DNA from: Amylostereum areolatum
Lineage: Eukaryota; Basidiomycota; Agaricomycetes; Russulales; Stereaceae
Length of the DNA: 64,000 nt
NCBI GenBank assembly: GCA_012932865.1
Contig: SAXG01000093.1
Location: 62,001 to 126,000, forward strand
Reading direction: 5' to 3'
Position 1 is the first letter of the stretch. Each line of letters starts with the position of its first letter. The notes below the pieces were generated by a model. It was not told where the DNA came from. It was given only the letters and a program-made list of their open reading frames with translations, and ran no database searches. Below, piece by piece: positions 42,208 through 53,827 of the stretch. The translations under genes were made by a program, and so were the position numbers.

Positions 42208-45200
42208 ATGCCTCCGAAACAAGACCGTCAGAGCGACTTTGTCCTTTGTGGACATTGCGGCAAGAAGGTTCATCGGAAGACCGAAAGAGAGCACCTAGCG
42301 CTTCTCGCTCACTCGGAGATGGGTCACCAAGTGGTCAACGAGCTCACCAGCCTAGAGAAAGGCCATCTAAGGAAGCGGGCTCGGACTGGTGCGTATCCAT
42401 TCGGCAGTATGCACCTGAGATGAGACTCATTTAAACCATGTCTTCAGATAAATTTCCCGGTTTGCAATCTACCGCTATGAACACTGGCTTGGAGACGGGA
42501 GATCCTGCGCTTGGTGTGTTTCCCTTCAGCCTTCAGCATCTACAAAGCATCTAACCCTCCTATACAGCCGTGTTAGGACCAACCGGTGTCGCAAGTACCG
42601 ACAGTGCAGAAGATTGTAGTATGATGGATATGCTGACCGACGGTACGTCCTCAAGCTTGTACGAGATGTACGGAGCTGATTGTTTGGTCGCTTTTAGATG
42701 GGCCAATTCCTGGCAGTGACCACGCCGATGCCGTTGAGACAGAACTTCAGGATCAGAGCTTCCATGCTCTTTGGATGGAAGATGGCGAGGACGATGAAGA
42801 TGATATACTGTTGGCCTGGGACCATGATGCCACAGTGGACTCAGACCACGAACTCGACGACACATTTGGTGCATTCGATCCTGATGATCCATTGCTCTTG
42901 CTGGCAGAGGATGACAATTTCCTGAGGCGTACACAGCTGGATGGTACGCAATATCCATTCCGATATCAACGATCGCACGTCTAAGTTTGTGTTTACTTAG
43001 TAAATGACCTCAGTCAGTTAGACCGTGCAGTTCTACGACAGTATTCCTTCAAGTTGAAACACCACATTACAGACACTGCCTACATGGACCTCCCGTTCGC
43101 ATTTCCTGGAGCAGGTGTTACATCTCCCGACGAGGCGCAGACTCGGCTCGCATCTCTTGCAGGCTTCAAATCCAAACTGTACGACTGCTGCCCACAATCA
43201 TGTGTCTGCTATACCGGATCCCTTGTGAACCTCACTGCTTGCCCTCACTGCAAAACCGATCGATACACATCCAATGGACGCGCAAAGAAACATTTTACTT
43301 ATATCCCTCTCATCCCTCGCCTTCTCGCATTTTCTGGCAGTGAATCCATGGCCGAGAAAATGCAATACCGTGCCAACCATGAGTGTGTCCCTCAGGAAGT
43401 TTCAGACGTCTTCGACGGCCATCGTTACCGTGCACTACGAGGCAAGCAGGTTGTCATCGGCGGAACGGAGCTACCTCATCGGTTTTTTGGGGATGGTCGG
43501 GATATCGCTCTGGGAGCGTCAACGGACGGGTTCGCTCCTTTTCGTCGGCGCAAGACTACTTGCTGGCCTATCATCCTCTTCAATTACAATCTGCCTCCCG
43601 AAATCCGATTCCTCATCGAAAACATCATTACCATCGGCATCGTTCCAGGACCAAAAAAGCCTGTTGACATGGACTCGTTCCTTTTCCCCCTCGTTGCCGA
43701 ACTTCTCGAACTGGCCAAGGGTGTTAAGGCATGGGATGCTCTCCGAAAGGAGTCCTTTATGCTTCGGGCATACCTTATCCTTGTTTTTGGCGATATCCCA
43801 GCCATCTCGCTCTTGATGCGGATGAAAGGCCACAATGGTCTGTCTCCCTGCCGTATATGCAAGATTACAGGTGTACGCGTCCCCGACACGCGTTCCACTG
43901 CCCATTATGTCCCTCTTAATCGTGCCAACCACCCCACGGTCATTGCCAGTGAAGACCCCAACGTAGTCGCCGTTTACGACCCCGCAAATCTCCCTCGCCG
44001 AACACACGTTGAGATGATGGAGCAAGCGGTCGCAGTTCAATCAGCCACCACTTTAACGGAGAATGCTCGACTAGCAAAGCTTTATGGCATCAAAGGTGTC
44101 CCCATCCTCTCACAACTTCCGTCTCTCTCTTTATCCAAGTCGTTTCCATACGACTTTATGCACCTCATATGGGAGAACACGATCAAAAACCTTATTCTCC
44201 TCTGGACAGGCGATTTCAAGGATCTCGACGAGGGTTCTGGGGCGTACATCATTCAGTCATCTGTATGGGACGCTATCGGATCCGCAACGTCGGCGTCAGG
44301 TTCTACTATACCTGGATGCTATGGAGCGCGACCTCCCAATTTCGTTGCGGACAAGACTGCGACCACGGCGGACACCTGGTCCTTCTGGACGCTCTACCTT
44401 GGTCCCGTTCTCCTTGAGCGGAAATTCCGGGATCCAAAATATTACGATCACTTTATAGCCCTCGTCAAGCTTCTCCACACATGTCTCCAATTTACCATCA
44501 CATACGACGAAATTGACCAACTCCGGCAAGGGTTCATTGATTGGGTCAAACACTTCGAAGAGTGAGCGTATAGTTCAGTGCTGCATCGAAGTTCTGCTCA
44601 CATCGTCTACGTTACACAGGTTATATTACCAGTATAATCCTACTCGCCTATCTACGTGCCCACTCACTATCCATGCCCTCCTCCATATCGCCGATTCTGT
44701 TCTCGCTTGTGGGCCGGTATGGGCGTACTGGGCATTTCCCATGGAACGGTACTGTGGCCTCATTCGCCCCGCTATCAAGAGTCGTAAAAGACCCGATGCC
44801 TCCCTGGATCGCTATGTCGTCGAGTGCGCACAGCTGTTCCAGGTCATGCTTGTTTATGGTCTGGAAGATGGCGATGTTCTTCGCCTCCATCCACGCCCGG
44901 AAAGCACCCTGCCCGCACAGTCCTTGACTGCACCTAATTGTAAGAATAGCATCATCCATGCTACAGTGCATCAGCTCACTTCTTCGTGGTGGCCACTAGA
45001 TCCTACATATGCCCTACTTCCTGTCATCCGCCCTGTACTAGTACTCGACGCAACGACCCTCACTCGTCTATCCAAGACCCTCGCTACGCGGTACAATGTG
45101 CCTTCCGCCAACTTTTCCACCCTCAAGAATCTTGTCAAGAATGCATCAATACAGGAGTACGCCCGGGTTCGCATCAACGACGGTGACACTATCTCTGCGG

Positions 45201-45674
45201 CGCATTTGTACTCAGCTAGGGATGACCGTCGAGACATGACATATATACGCGTGCGTTTGCTCCCATCATGCGTACGTCTCCATGTTACTCATGTATTTCT
45301 CCACCCAGTATCAAGTATTGGTCGACGTACATGCCCGCCACCGCAATCACACTCCTCAGTATGAAAATGTCACCTTTTACGGCCGCCTACAACACCTCTA
45401 CGCTATCCACGTTCCAACATCACCTCTCATTGGCTCCACAGAGCCCGAAGCTATCCTCCTAGCTGGAATTAGGCGGTGCGTCGATGCAGAGAAAAACGGA
45501 CACCCAGACCCAGGCATCGACATCCACTACTACAAAGATGAGGCGGAAACGGAACAGTTTTTCGACCTTACCTGTGTGGAATGTCTGGTTGGACGGGTAC
45601 CACTCCCAGGTTCACGATGGGCAATCATTGACCGTAGCGGCGCCCTATCACGGGCTGTTTATGTTCCCGACTGA
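42208..45674 (+). CDS. Tnp2-family CACTA transposase, 1041 aa, intact
   Basis: Exons 42208-42388, 42448-42513, 42568-42642, 42698-42943, 43001-44561, 44620-45250 and 45309-45674 total 3126 nt (1042 codons). All introns are GT..AG, 54-59 nt. An N-terminal C2H2-like finger (CGHCGKKVHRKTEREHLALLAH region, residues about 14-33) is followed by a long acidic linker. The Tnp2 core starts near residue 200: CPHCKTDRY, ALGASTDGFAPF with the probable catalytic Asp near 365, YNLPPEIRF, GIVPGPKKPVDMDSFL and GHNGLSPCRICKI. The C-terminal part has AFPMERYCGLIRP and ends WAIIDRSGALSRAVYVPD. It cuts and rejoins element ends in the nucleus. A further GTGAGC..ACACAG pair after the stop (45686-45738) is ignored. 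Confidence 0.9.
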
Positions 45675-46290
45675 GCTCCACCGAGGTGAGCAGGCCTACT
45701 AGGTTCATTCATGGTCTATGATAACTGACAAACACAGAATCCCGTCTACCAAACGATCCCCGGACCCCATCCCGCTGCACAGTAATCTACGACGGGATCC
45801 CGTCGTCCTGTTGGATTTTTGGTACAGGCCCGGTACGGATTCATGCTGGTCAAACTACATGCGCCGCATTCGTCGTCCCCAGGTCAGTAGCTCCCCGTTC
45901 CGTGAAATCGAAGTCTGATTTATATTTTTGCCCAATAGCAAGCATGTATATAATTATGAATCCCAAGTTTCAAAGGGTTTGGCCGTCATCTTTCGACCTT
46001 TGAAATCGAAACTCGGTCGGCGCTTATCCGACCGGCGGTGACGCGTCGCGGCGTCCTCGCCGCGAAGGGCTCCTCGCGCCACCGTCTTTTCATCTCCGCG
46101 TTCATGCTTGCCTCAGATTTTTCGCCGTCAAACCCCACCTTCTTCGACTCCTCAATGCCCTCCTCGCCACCATCCCGTACTTCTTTCCCGCCAGGGCCGC
46201 CACCCGCTGCCTACACCCTCCCCCTCCCCATCAACACTGCCACCTTTGTCTTCGCCCAGCACCCCCACACCCTCTCGCTTGACTTCAACC
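45675..46290. other. Transposase 3' flank inside the CACTA element
   Basis: No supported coding region up to the ATG at 46291. AATTATG-containing AT-rich stretch near 45950. Direct CTTTGAAA/TTTCAAAG motifs at 45968-46000 form an imperfect inverted repeat. Confidence 0.35.
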
Positions 46291-47000
46291 ATGCGGCCTG
46301 TGACCTCCCACGCCTCCTCCATCTCACCCCCGACCCCTCCCGACACTGCTCCTGGCTACGACGTCGAGATCGTCGACAACAAGCCCCACCGTTACTCTCG
46401 TTACGACACAGGCGACAAGATCCGACGATCAAGTCACACCTCGCTCGACGCCGCTTACGCACAGGACTCAAGGTCGTACGGACTCAAGGTCGTACGGGTA
46501 CGAGCATGGCGATTGAATCGGTTCATCCCATCTATCCCAGTATTCTCATCACGGTTGCGGAACACGGTGCCAAACCCTTTTCGAAGTTCGCGTGCACATG
46601 TCAAAATATCGAAGCACGCCCACGGACTTAGGACAAGATTGACGACGCCATCTTTGGCATTTCGAAGTGGAAGAGGATTGAACGAGGGTGTCATGCTACA
46701 TGGTGGTGAGTAGTATGTGCTCGAGAAGGGAAATGTCACTAACCGCGTTCCTCAGCCTATCTTTCCTGTGCATGCGTGTCGTCCCACTGGATGGCAGACA
46801 CGATGGGTTTGGCGGAACAACACCGTACTTTCTACCCACGGCCGAGTCCCTCGCAATCGACGGACTGTATCCTATGGTACTCTCTCCTCGCTCGCTCACA
46901 CTGTTCCCACTCCATCCTTGCTCCTCGCGCACAGAACAGGCTACGAGCTGTCAGTATATGCAGTACATACACGTCGTCTCAGGGACCATAGCAGCGGTAG
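46291..47000 (+). CDS. Possible third CACTA gene, perhaps DUF6593-like
   Basis: ATG 46291 opens MRPVTSHASSISPPTPPD, then GYDVEIVDNKPHRYSRYDTG. After a likely GTACGAG..TATCCCAG intron comes FEVRVHMSKY, then exon-like KIDDAIFGISKWKRIERG near 46630-46680 and a GTGAGT..CTCAG intron. The pattern (YxIxIxDNxPHRYS..VRVxxSKY) reminds me of the fungal DUF6593 domain, but phases between the pieces were not all resolved. GGACTCAAGGTCGTAC is duplicated in tandem at 46467-46498. It lies between the transposase and the right end, so it would be cargo. Confidence 0.3.
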
Positions 47001-47089
47001 GAAAGGAGAGTATACACCCAATCACCCGAGGCCCTGCTTTCTGTATATCACACATCCATTCTACAATGAAAACCACCTTATTTTGCCAT

Positions 47090-47319
47090 GTTGAACACAA
47101 AATTTCCGTGTTGTTGTTTTTCAGTACATTTTCACCTAGTTTTCAGCGTGCAAGTGGACATGATTTCGGTGGGTGATATACACCGCTCTAAGAGCTCGAA
47201 GCAAACACGGTAGATTTCAGTCCAAATCACCTCCTTCGCGATATCACCTTGTAAATCACCGCTTTTCTGCTTTTCACCGGAAAACACGGTGGAAAACAGG
47301 ATGACTTGTCCTTATAGTG
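47090..47319. repeat. Right sub-terminal repeat region and end of the CACTA element
   Basis: TTTTCACC, GGTGGGTGATATACACCGC, AAATCACC, ATATCACC, AAATCACCGC and TTTTCACCGG occur within 200 bp and end in TATAGTG at 47319. Same motifs as at the left end. Confidence 0.75.
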
Positions 47320-47322
47320 GAT

Positions 47323-47876
47323 CGAAAGGCTAGGTGCTGCGTAAATAACCCGCGTAGATGGTAGAAGTAGATGACGACGGCTAAAAATGCGGTGTCCATG
47401 GGCGCGCTCAAACTTCCTGGTGCATACACCGGAACACTTCCGTCCCTCTGGGCCATTCCAAACGTATCGATATCAGATTATTCTGGAGCGAGAAAGGCGG
47501 CCTCTGTACTCTGGACAGCCTCGCCCAGTGAGACGGAAAAATTAAGCCCCTCGTTCGTCTCGTGCCCCTTTCCCGTCAAACATGCGATAGTGGAGAAGTG
47601 CTGTGTTTAAGGTTTTTGGGAGTTGACGGTCGTTGGCAAATAATGGGGTGTGTGAAAGTCTGCAGACGGGCATCAACATGGCACTACTTGGGGCCGAACG
47701 CCGTCCCCTATATTCGAAGAAATCAGACGACAATTACCACCACGACGTTGGCTGATCGTGGCACCGTCTGTAACAGCCAAGACCTGTTCCTTCCGCGAAA
47801 AAAAAGAGATGCACCACCACACTTTGCTAGATCCCGTCAACAAGACACAAAATAGAACAGAGTGGGGACATGAGGA
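47323..47876. other. Intergenic, no supported gene
   Basis: Host DNA right of the CACTA element and 3' flank of the amidohydrolase gene. Only short ORFs without splice support. Confidence 0.45.
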
Positions 47877-49306
47877 TCACTGGTTTAATTTCAACAGTTC
47901 AATCGCCCTCCCCCGTTTCAGCGCGAGCAGCTCTGTCTCGTTCAACACCGCCGGGAGCTCGTTCTTCAACCATGCCTCACCCTGCTCCATCGCGACGAAC
48001 GGGTAGTCGACGGAGTACACGATCCTGTCCAACCCAATCTGCTGCGAATGGAACATGAGAAGGTCCGTCGCGAAGTTGCCCGATGTCGTTTCGACGACGT
48101 TGTTTTCCAGGTAGAATGTCACGTTCTTTTGCATCGGCATGCCTTCGGGAACCTGACGTAGGAGCTCTGTTGTACAATATGATGTCAAGGCGAAGATGTA
48201 AGACTCGGAAAAGGGTGACGTACGGTCGTTGATCCGCCACAGGTCGGATGGAACGCGCTCGCCTAAATGTCCGACGAGAATCGTCAAGTTCGGGAACCGA
48301 CTCAAAACACAAGGCAATGAGGAGTCAGTATGGTCATAGACACACAACGCCTGCCAGAAAACATACTCAAACACCCCGTTGACGCACAGGCCCAGGATGT
48401 GCGTCGATAGCGTGACGGCGAATTCCTGCGATGGGCCTTTGAGGAACGGGGCGTGGTCGTACAGGAGGGACCCGACAGGGTCTGGATTCGAGCGTGGATG
48501 GAAGTACACAGGAACGTCGAGTGCAACGACCATTTGCCAAAATACGTCAAACTCCGGCTGGTCATAGAATATGAATGTTACTGCACAACGACAGCTCAGA
48601 GCAAGCACGGTATGGATGACAGCGTACTGACTGTTATCCTCTGTACCCGTGACTTGATAATCATTGATTAGAGCACCAAAGAAACCAAGCTCGGTCACGG
48701 TGCGGTTCAGCTCTTGTGCTGCAGCTGCGGGGTCGTGCATCGAGAGCGACGCAAAGCCGCCGAACCGAACGGTGTTATTGGATATGATGTCGGCGAGCGC
48801 GTTGTTGACGGTGGTAGCCATAGCAGATGCATTCGCTGCATCTTGTATGCCTTGAATGCAAGGAGACGCGCAAGAAAGGACCATCTTCAGGCGTCGTCAT
48901 ATCAGTCGACGGTAAGAAAGTGAAGAACAGCATAAGCGACGGACGAAGTCGACACCCGTGGCATCCATGTGGGCGAGACGCTGATTATGGACATCGATAA
49001 GGTTCGCTTGAAGGTCCGCGTTGGTTTGACCTAGACCAATTCATGAGACTATGTGGGCGTCGATTGTCATATGAAAATGAGGGACAGACCAACTGGTGGG
49101 ACATTGGACCTAAACCACGTTCGGAACATCAGTCCACGTTCACGAGCATACAGAAGAAAGACGCACACGACTTGGAATAGCAACTCCGGTATCGTCCAAG
49201 CCTCCTCGAAGATGATCGTCCCTACCCCCGTGTCATTCCATTGGCGCGCGCCGAGCGCGGAGCGTGTGAATGTGGAAAGGACAGCGAACGCGAGTGGAAT
49301 TCGCAT
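47877..49306 (-). CDS. Secreted amidohydrolase, 2,3-dihydroxybenzoate decarboxylase-like
   Basis: Exons 49306-49169, 49109-49094 (16 nt), 49030-48945, 48884-48632, 48580-48367, 48300-48224 and 48166-47877 total 1074 nt (357 aa). Amidohydrolase 2 (ACMSD) family: FEEAWTIPEL near the N-terminus, ANLIDVHNQRLAHMDATG, VLSCASPCIQGIQD, VPVYFHPR, FPNLTILVGHLGE and IVYSVDYPF. The Glu of FEEAW, the His of YFHP and the Asp of SVDYP are the expected metal ligands. Relatives decarboxylate dihydroxybenzoates or methylsalicylate without oxidation. Unlike typical cytosolic members it begins with a hydrophobic leader (MRIPLAFAVLSTFTRSALGA), so it is probably secreted. ATG 49306 gives the cleanest leader. Confidence 0.85.
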
Positions 49307-51200
49307 TTTCAACTTGATGGTTCTGCAGAACGCAGAACTTCAACAGATGACAAGAGGACGAGTCCGTCCCGCCCCCTCCCCTGTCGGTACTCTTTATATC
49401 ATTTGACCTTCCAGGTCCAGCTACTAAAAGCGCTCCAGGGAGAGCGGAACGCTCGGCATCGAAAGGTTTGTGGGAGCGGAACGATCATCAGCACCATTGT
49501 GACCATCGACCATTGGCCAAACGGACACATATGATGCATCTTTTCTCACTGTCGATGTTTCCGGTAAGCTCGGGGCATTTCATGTCGACAAACAGCAGGC
49601 CTGACGTACTTTCTATGGGATTCGGGATCCTGATACGGACGCATACATGGTCCTGTGTCTGCTTCTTGGAGCACAAGACCTATATAAGAGCAGGTAAGAT
49701 CTCTGAATCACAAAAATGGAGCGGAACAAATCTGAAGGCGTTCCGTTCGCCGGGCGAGGTGCGGCTCAGGAAGAGCCTGAGAGCCTGAGAGAGCGACTTC
49801 GAGTCCGGAGCAAGAGCAAAGCACCACGTGACATTTTGACCGGCGTTTCCGGCCGAACCCGGTCATTCTAAGAAATCGTCCAACCTTCCTTCCAGCTCCC
49901 CTTACAATGCGATTCACCACATCCCATGACCCTAGAGCGCTAGGCAGAGGATCCAGAAGAGGCTGTTTGATTATTTCGCTACCAGAACTCAGCAGGATTC
50001 TAAAAGTTGAATACACAGGCTTGGTGCGTGCGGGCTTCGCTCCGAGTCTTACCCAGCGCGCCCGTCCTCCATATTGCCTCCAAAACTTCTTTCCATAGGA
50101 GTATCAATAGGCAACAGCATGATTCAATCGTTGATCCTTCTATGCTGCTGTCCCTTTTGTTCTGAACCTTACGTTTGGCAGACGCTCGACCGGACCAGTG
50201 GGTGTTCCTTTCCCAAGGAAAACCGGGAACTCGTGCCTCAGTCTTCTGCAGCCACCTGGGGAAGCCTGGGGAACACCCTGATCCTGTATTCGTCTTCTTA
50301 ACGATGTGATGACGTTCTCCGCCATACCCGGGGGCGACGAACCCGTGGTTCGCACTCCAAAACGCATACCTTGCAGGTGATTTCTGAAATCCAATCCATT
50401 GTGGCTGAAATGACCTTGTGCGAACAAGGCAGTCAATGGAGCCACAAATTCCTTCTGACACTGACGCGGACGCCCCAGATTCCAATCTTCCAAGCGATGA
50501 CTCGCCGGGACATCTGATGTCTTCAATGCTCGCCTCGAGGGATACGTCTCTCAACGCATTGTCTGCCAACCCTGATTCAGCATAAGGTCAGCGCCTTGCT
50601 ACCGCGGAGAAGGATGCACCTACTTAACCATGGCGGCTTTTGTTTTTACTCCAAAGATCTTCCGTCCTGTCTTGTGGACCTTCATGGGCGCGAATCAAGA
50701 CGCGTGTCATCGCCTTTCCGTCTCCTATGTGGTATCTTAATGCCCGGGAATCGCAATGGCTATTGTTCCAAGGACAGGGTGCTTCGAGGTCTCCAGGGCA
50801 AGCTTGACAGCGCCCGCATTCTGTCTGCGATATATCACCGTCTCGATGGCGCTTACATGACGGGGAACCTCTGGATAATACAGTTGGATGCGAACCAGAA
50901 CGCCGGATTCAATCCGGTCTGTAACACCCAGTCGCATTGGTCCTCGCTATATGGCTGTAGCCCTTTTGTGGCGAGTCGGGCTTCGTTCACGCCGTACACT
51001 TAACTGTGGCCAATCTTTGTTCGACAGCTTGCACTCGATCATCGAGGCGATATATAACAACACGCTTCTGAAGGGTATAGTACTAGACGAACGTCACGTT
51101 TATGACGTTTATGAGCGACAGTGGACCTACAACAAAACAGCAACATGAGAGTAAGAAAGCGTATGGAAAATAACTGTTAACAGCAATTGACGCGTGACGG
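49307..51200. other. Intergenic, no gene recognised
   Basis: Longest ORFs are on the minus strand (50000-50569) and plus strand (50596-51003). Neither shows a domain, a compositional pattern or splice partners I trust. Promoter of the amidohydrolase on the left and 3' flank of the kinase fragment on the right. Confidence 0.4.
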
Positions 51201-52191
51201 TTAGATGTCAGGGATGGCAGGGGTCCGAGTAAAGACATAACGGATGGTCGAGAAGCAGTAACGAGGAAACTTCCACAAGTGCGAGATATTGTCGCGCTTG
51301 TAGATGATGCGGGAGCGTAGTTTCCATGCGCTGAGAGACTTGCGAATGTCAGCGAAACGAGAGACGACCTCGTCGATGGTGGGACACTTCGCCGGATCGG
51401 CCTGTACCATATCTACAACAAGCTTGTTCATGAATCCCAAACCAGAATAGTCCTGACAACGCCCGTCAGCGAACATGGTTCGACAAGGACACAATGACTT
51501 GCCTCCATGTAGTGCGTACGGATCATGTTGCCTACAAGATAGATGTCAGTGGGGAAGGGATTACAAGGGGTCCCAAGAAACTCCCCCGCATGTTCAGGCG
51601 GTGTATAATCGCCCGCTCGCTGGGGCATCTCAAGCGGAGGACCATCCTCGAGGTTATAGCGACGCGAATGGCCAAAGTCGATCCAGTAATACTTCACTGG
51701 GCACTGTGTACGGCTGTAGTACTTGGCCCGTCCCTTCCAATCTCGCCGCCGCTCGGGTTTGGCGGGGTGCCACGGGTGAGGGTACATCGGTGTTGCGTCC
51801 ATCATGACATTGTTGAACGTACAATCGCTGCAACGCCCGTGAATGCTGATATATCCGTGACACAGGAGAGACTTACCGGTGGGCCACACCATGTTTATGC
51901 AGTTTATGCATAAATTGTATTCCCTGTGATATGGCCAGGTCGGCGACACGCCGGTTGAAAGGACGACAATCCGCACCTCGAACATCTGCGAAAAAAAAGC
52001 GATGATCTCTCCAAAAGTCTCAAAGTGGGGCTCGTGGACGGTCCTCAGAAGGGGCGTAACGGTGACGGTTTCACCTTCGGGGTTCTCCGGGACGGGGAGG
52101 ACGTCGAGGACCGGCATGCAGTGGTTGTTAGGATCATCACGAAGCGGCGATTTGGAGAAGTATTGTCCGATTTCAGGCTCGAAGGGAGAAT
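51201..52191 (-). pseudogene. Protein kinase gene fragment, N-lobe lost
   Basis: Coding pieces 52191-51977, 51923-51877, 51827-51503 and 51452-51201 (TAA). The frame starts abruptly at the LTR with SPFEPEIGQYFSKSP, then NHCMPVLDVLPVPENPEG, GVAHRDCTFNNVMMD with the HRD catalytic loop and Asn, PVKYYWIDFGHSRRY with DFG, and a C-lobe ending TRTPAIPDI. This matches the kinase-like family widespread in basidiomycetes. The glycine loop and Lys/Glu of the N-lobe are absent, so no activity is expected. The 51502-51453 intron starts GCAAGT, a GC..AG intron. The missing half is not on the far side of the retrotransposon. Confidence 0.8.
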
Positions 52192-52648
52192 TGTCATGAA
52201 CGGTCTATAATTTTCTTTTTACTTTACATCGGTTACACGCTTTAGGACTTATCGACTTATCACCGGTCCGGCTCCACCTTGGCCCGGACCCGGCTCATCT
52301 ATATCCCGCCCGGACCCACGTGACTCATCTCGGTCCGGGTCTGACTCCTTTCTCTTGACTCATGCTGTACGATACTGACTCATGCTGTGCTCTTTTACAT
52401 ACGACTGCTTACTTATACTTGGTCTGCTTACTGATCGCCGTGTATTGGTTGCTTACCTAAGTCTCTCTCCTCTTGTGTATATAAGGCTCGCTCTCGCTGT
52501 ACATATTCCTTATCTCGAGCTAGTCAATTCTACCGACTTTGCTTGCTTTCCCTTGTCTGTCGCCGTGTCTGATCGGCTCCCCTCTGTCGTCCTCTTCCTC
52601 TGTCAGCTTTGTCGTAACTTGGTGCTGTCGCACTAGTCGTTGCTGACA
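52192..52648 (+). repeat. 5' LTR of Gypsy copy 2
   Basis: 457 bp. Matches the copy-1 3' LTR except for one base that I see (CCCGG here, CCCAG there). The self-primer site AGCTCGAGAT follows two bases after its end, as in copy 1. Confidence 0.95.
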
Positions 52649-53119
52649 TAAGCTCGAGATCTGTTTACTCTTGCACCACCCTACGACCGTCCCTATGTAC
52701 TGTAGCGTAGTAGTAGTAGTACCCGTCTGGTACTGACCTTGTTCTTCCCCCGTGCCACCCTAGACCGTTGCCCCCAGAGTACGCGACTCGTTACCCTGAC
52801 ATTGTGGTCGTGCGCACGTATACCGGTGCCGGCTTGACGTTTCCTCAAAACGTTACACCTACTCGAGACTCTCCAATACCAGGAGTTGAAAGCTCAGAGG
52901 TGACAGTAGAAGGTGCACCTTTGGTGTAGGAAACGAGTAAAAGCGGCGAAAGGAAAGCGGTTTAGGAAGTCTTTGGGCTCGTGTCCCCTAGACAAAGAGA
53001 CAGCCAACAGGTCGAGAAGACTGAGGCAGACCGTCTTGCGATCTCATAACAGAACCACCTTCCCTCGACAAAATCTTCCCTTGCCGCACAGAGTAACCAT
53101 TTCGACTGGGGGCTCGTGC

Positions 53120-53521
53120 ATGGAAGATTGGCGCTCGCAAGTACAAGAATTCATCCCCATCAGCCACGACGCTATCATCTCCCTCATCAACGAATCTAAA
53201 GACCCTTGGGCCTGGCACAATTGGAAGGTCGCCCTCGGCGTAGAAGAACTTGAAGACTCCATCATAGACATCCACTTCTATCGCCTCAAAATAAGCGAAC
53301 AAGGAAACGGAAACCTCTACGTCTACTCCTGCCCATACGTCACCTACCGCTACAAACTCGAGCAACCCCCAAAATCTTTCTACGCGCCCAACGAGAAAAT
53401 ACCAGTGGACACTCGACACACCCACCGCCTCCTTACACCAGGCAACACCCCCAGCCCCACACCAGAGCCAGAGGTCATCGACCTCACCCAGCCAGAGGTC
53501 ATCGACCTCACCCACTTATAA
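53120..53521 (+). CDS. ORF0 of Gypsy copy 2, with tandem VIDLT motifs
   Basis: Same 133-codon frame as in copy 1, with a few substitutions (for example CAWHNW becomes WAWHNW), the same EVIDLTQPEVIDLTHL end and the same TAA. An A missing upstream shifts the preceding frame but not this ORF. The open 102-codon stretch between its stop and the gag ATG is also kept. Confidence 0.65.
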   Translation: MEDWRSQVQEFIPISHDAIISLINESKDPWAWHNWKVALGVEELEDSIIDIHFYRLKISEQGNGNLYVYSCPYVTYRYKLEQPPKSFYAPNEKIPVDTRHTHRLLTPGNTPSPTPEPEVIDLTQPEVIDLTHL

Positions 53522-53827
53522 ACAATTCCCTCGTTCGGACTCAACGGCTCCGACTCCAGTTCTGACTCCGACACCGACGTTGAGGACGAAAACTGCTACA
53601 TATATCCCCTCCCTCTAGGCTTCACTGAACAAGGAAACGACTTCTTTGTCCAACTCGGAGACACCACTGTCGAAGTCGCCTTTGTAGCAACCCAAACAAG
53701 TGGCATCAGTTGGTACTTCGCCAACGAAAGCCAAGACGACCTCACTGAAACCGACTTCAACCTCATCGCCGCCTCCGCCCTACCGCCTGTCACCGACGAA
53801 GACTTCTCCGACCTCGACGAACCAATC

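Larger units (their letters stand above)
40116..47319 (+). mobile_element. Complete CACTA (En/Spm-type) DNA transposon
   Basis: 7204 bp beginning CACTAGGAGG and ending CTTATAGTG (the reverse complement begins CACTATAAGG), flanked by the 3-bp duplication GAT (40113-40115 and 47320-47322). Terminal similarity beyond CACTA is weak, but both ends carry many sub-terminal TTTCACC/GGTGA motifs, as CACTA elements do for transposase binding. It encodes an intact Tnp2-family transposase and an opposite-strand accessory gene. With no lesion seen in the transposase it may be autonomous. Confidence 0.85.

Noticed and set aside
50000..50569. 189-codon minus-strand ORF
   Set aside because: No domain, no splice partners, mixed composition and overlapping ORFs of similar size in other frames. 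Not enough to call a gene.
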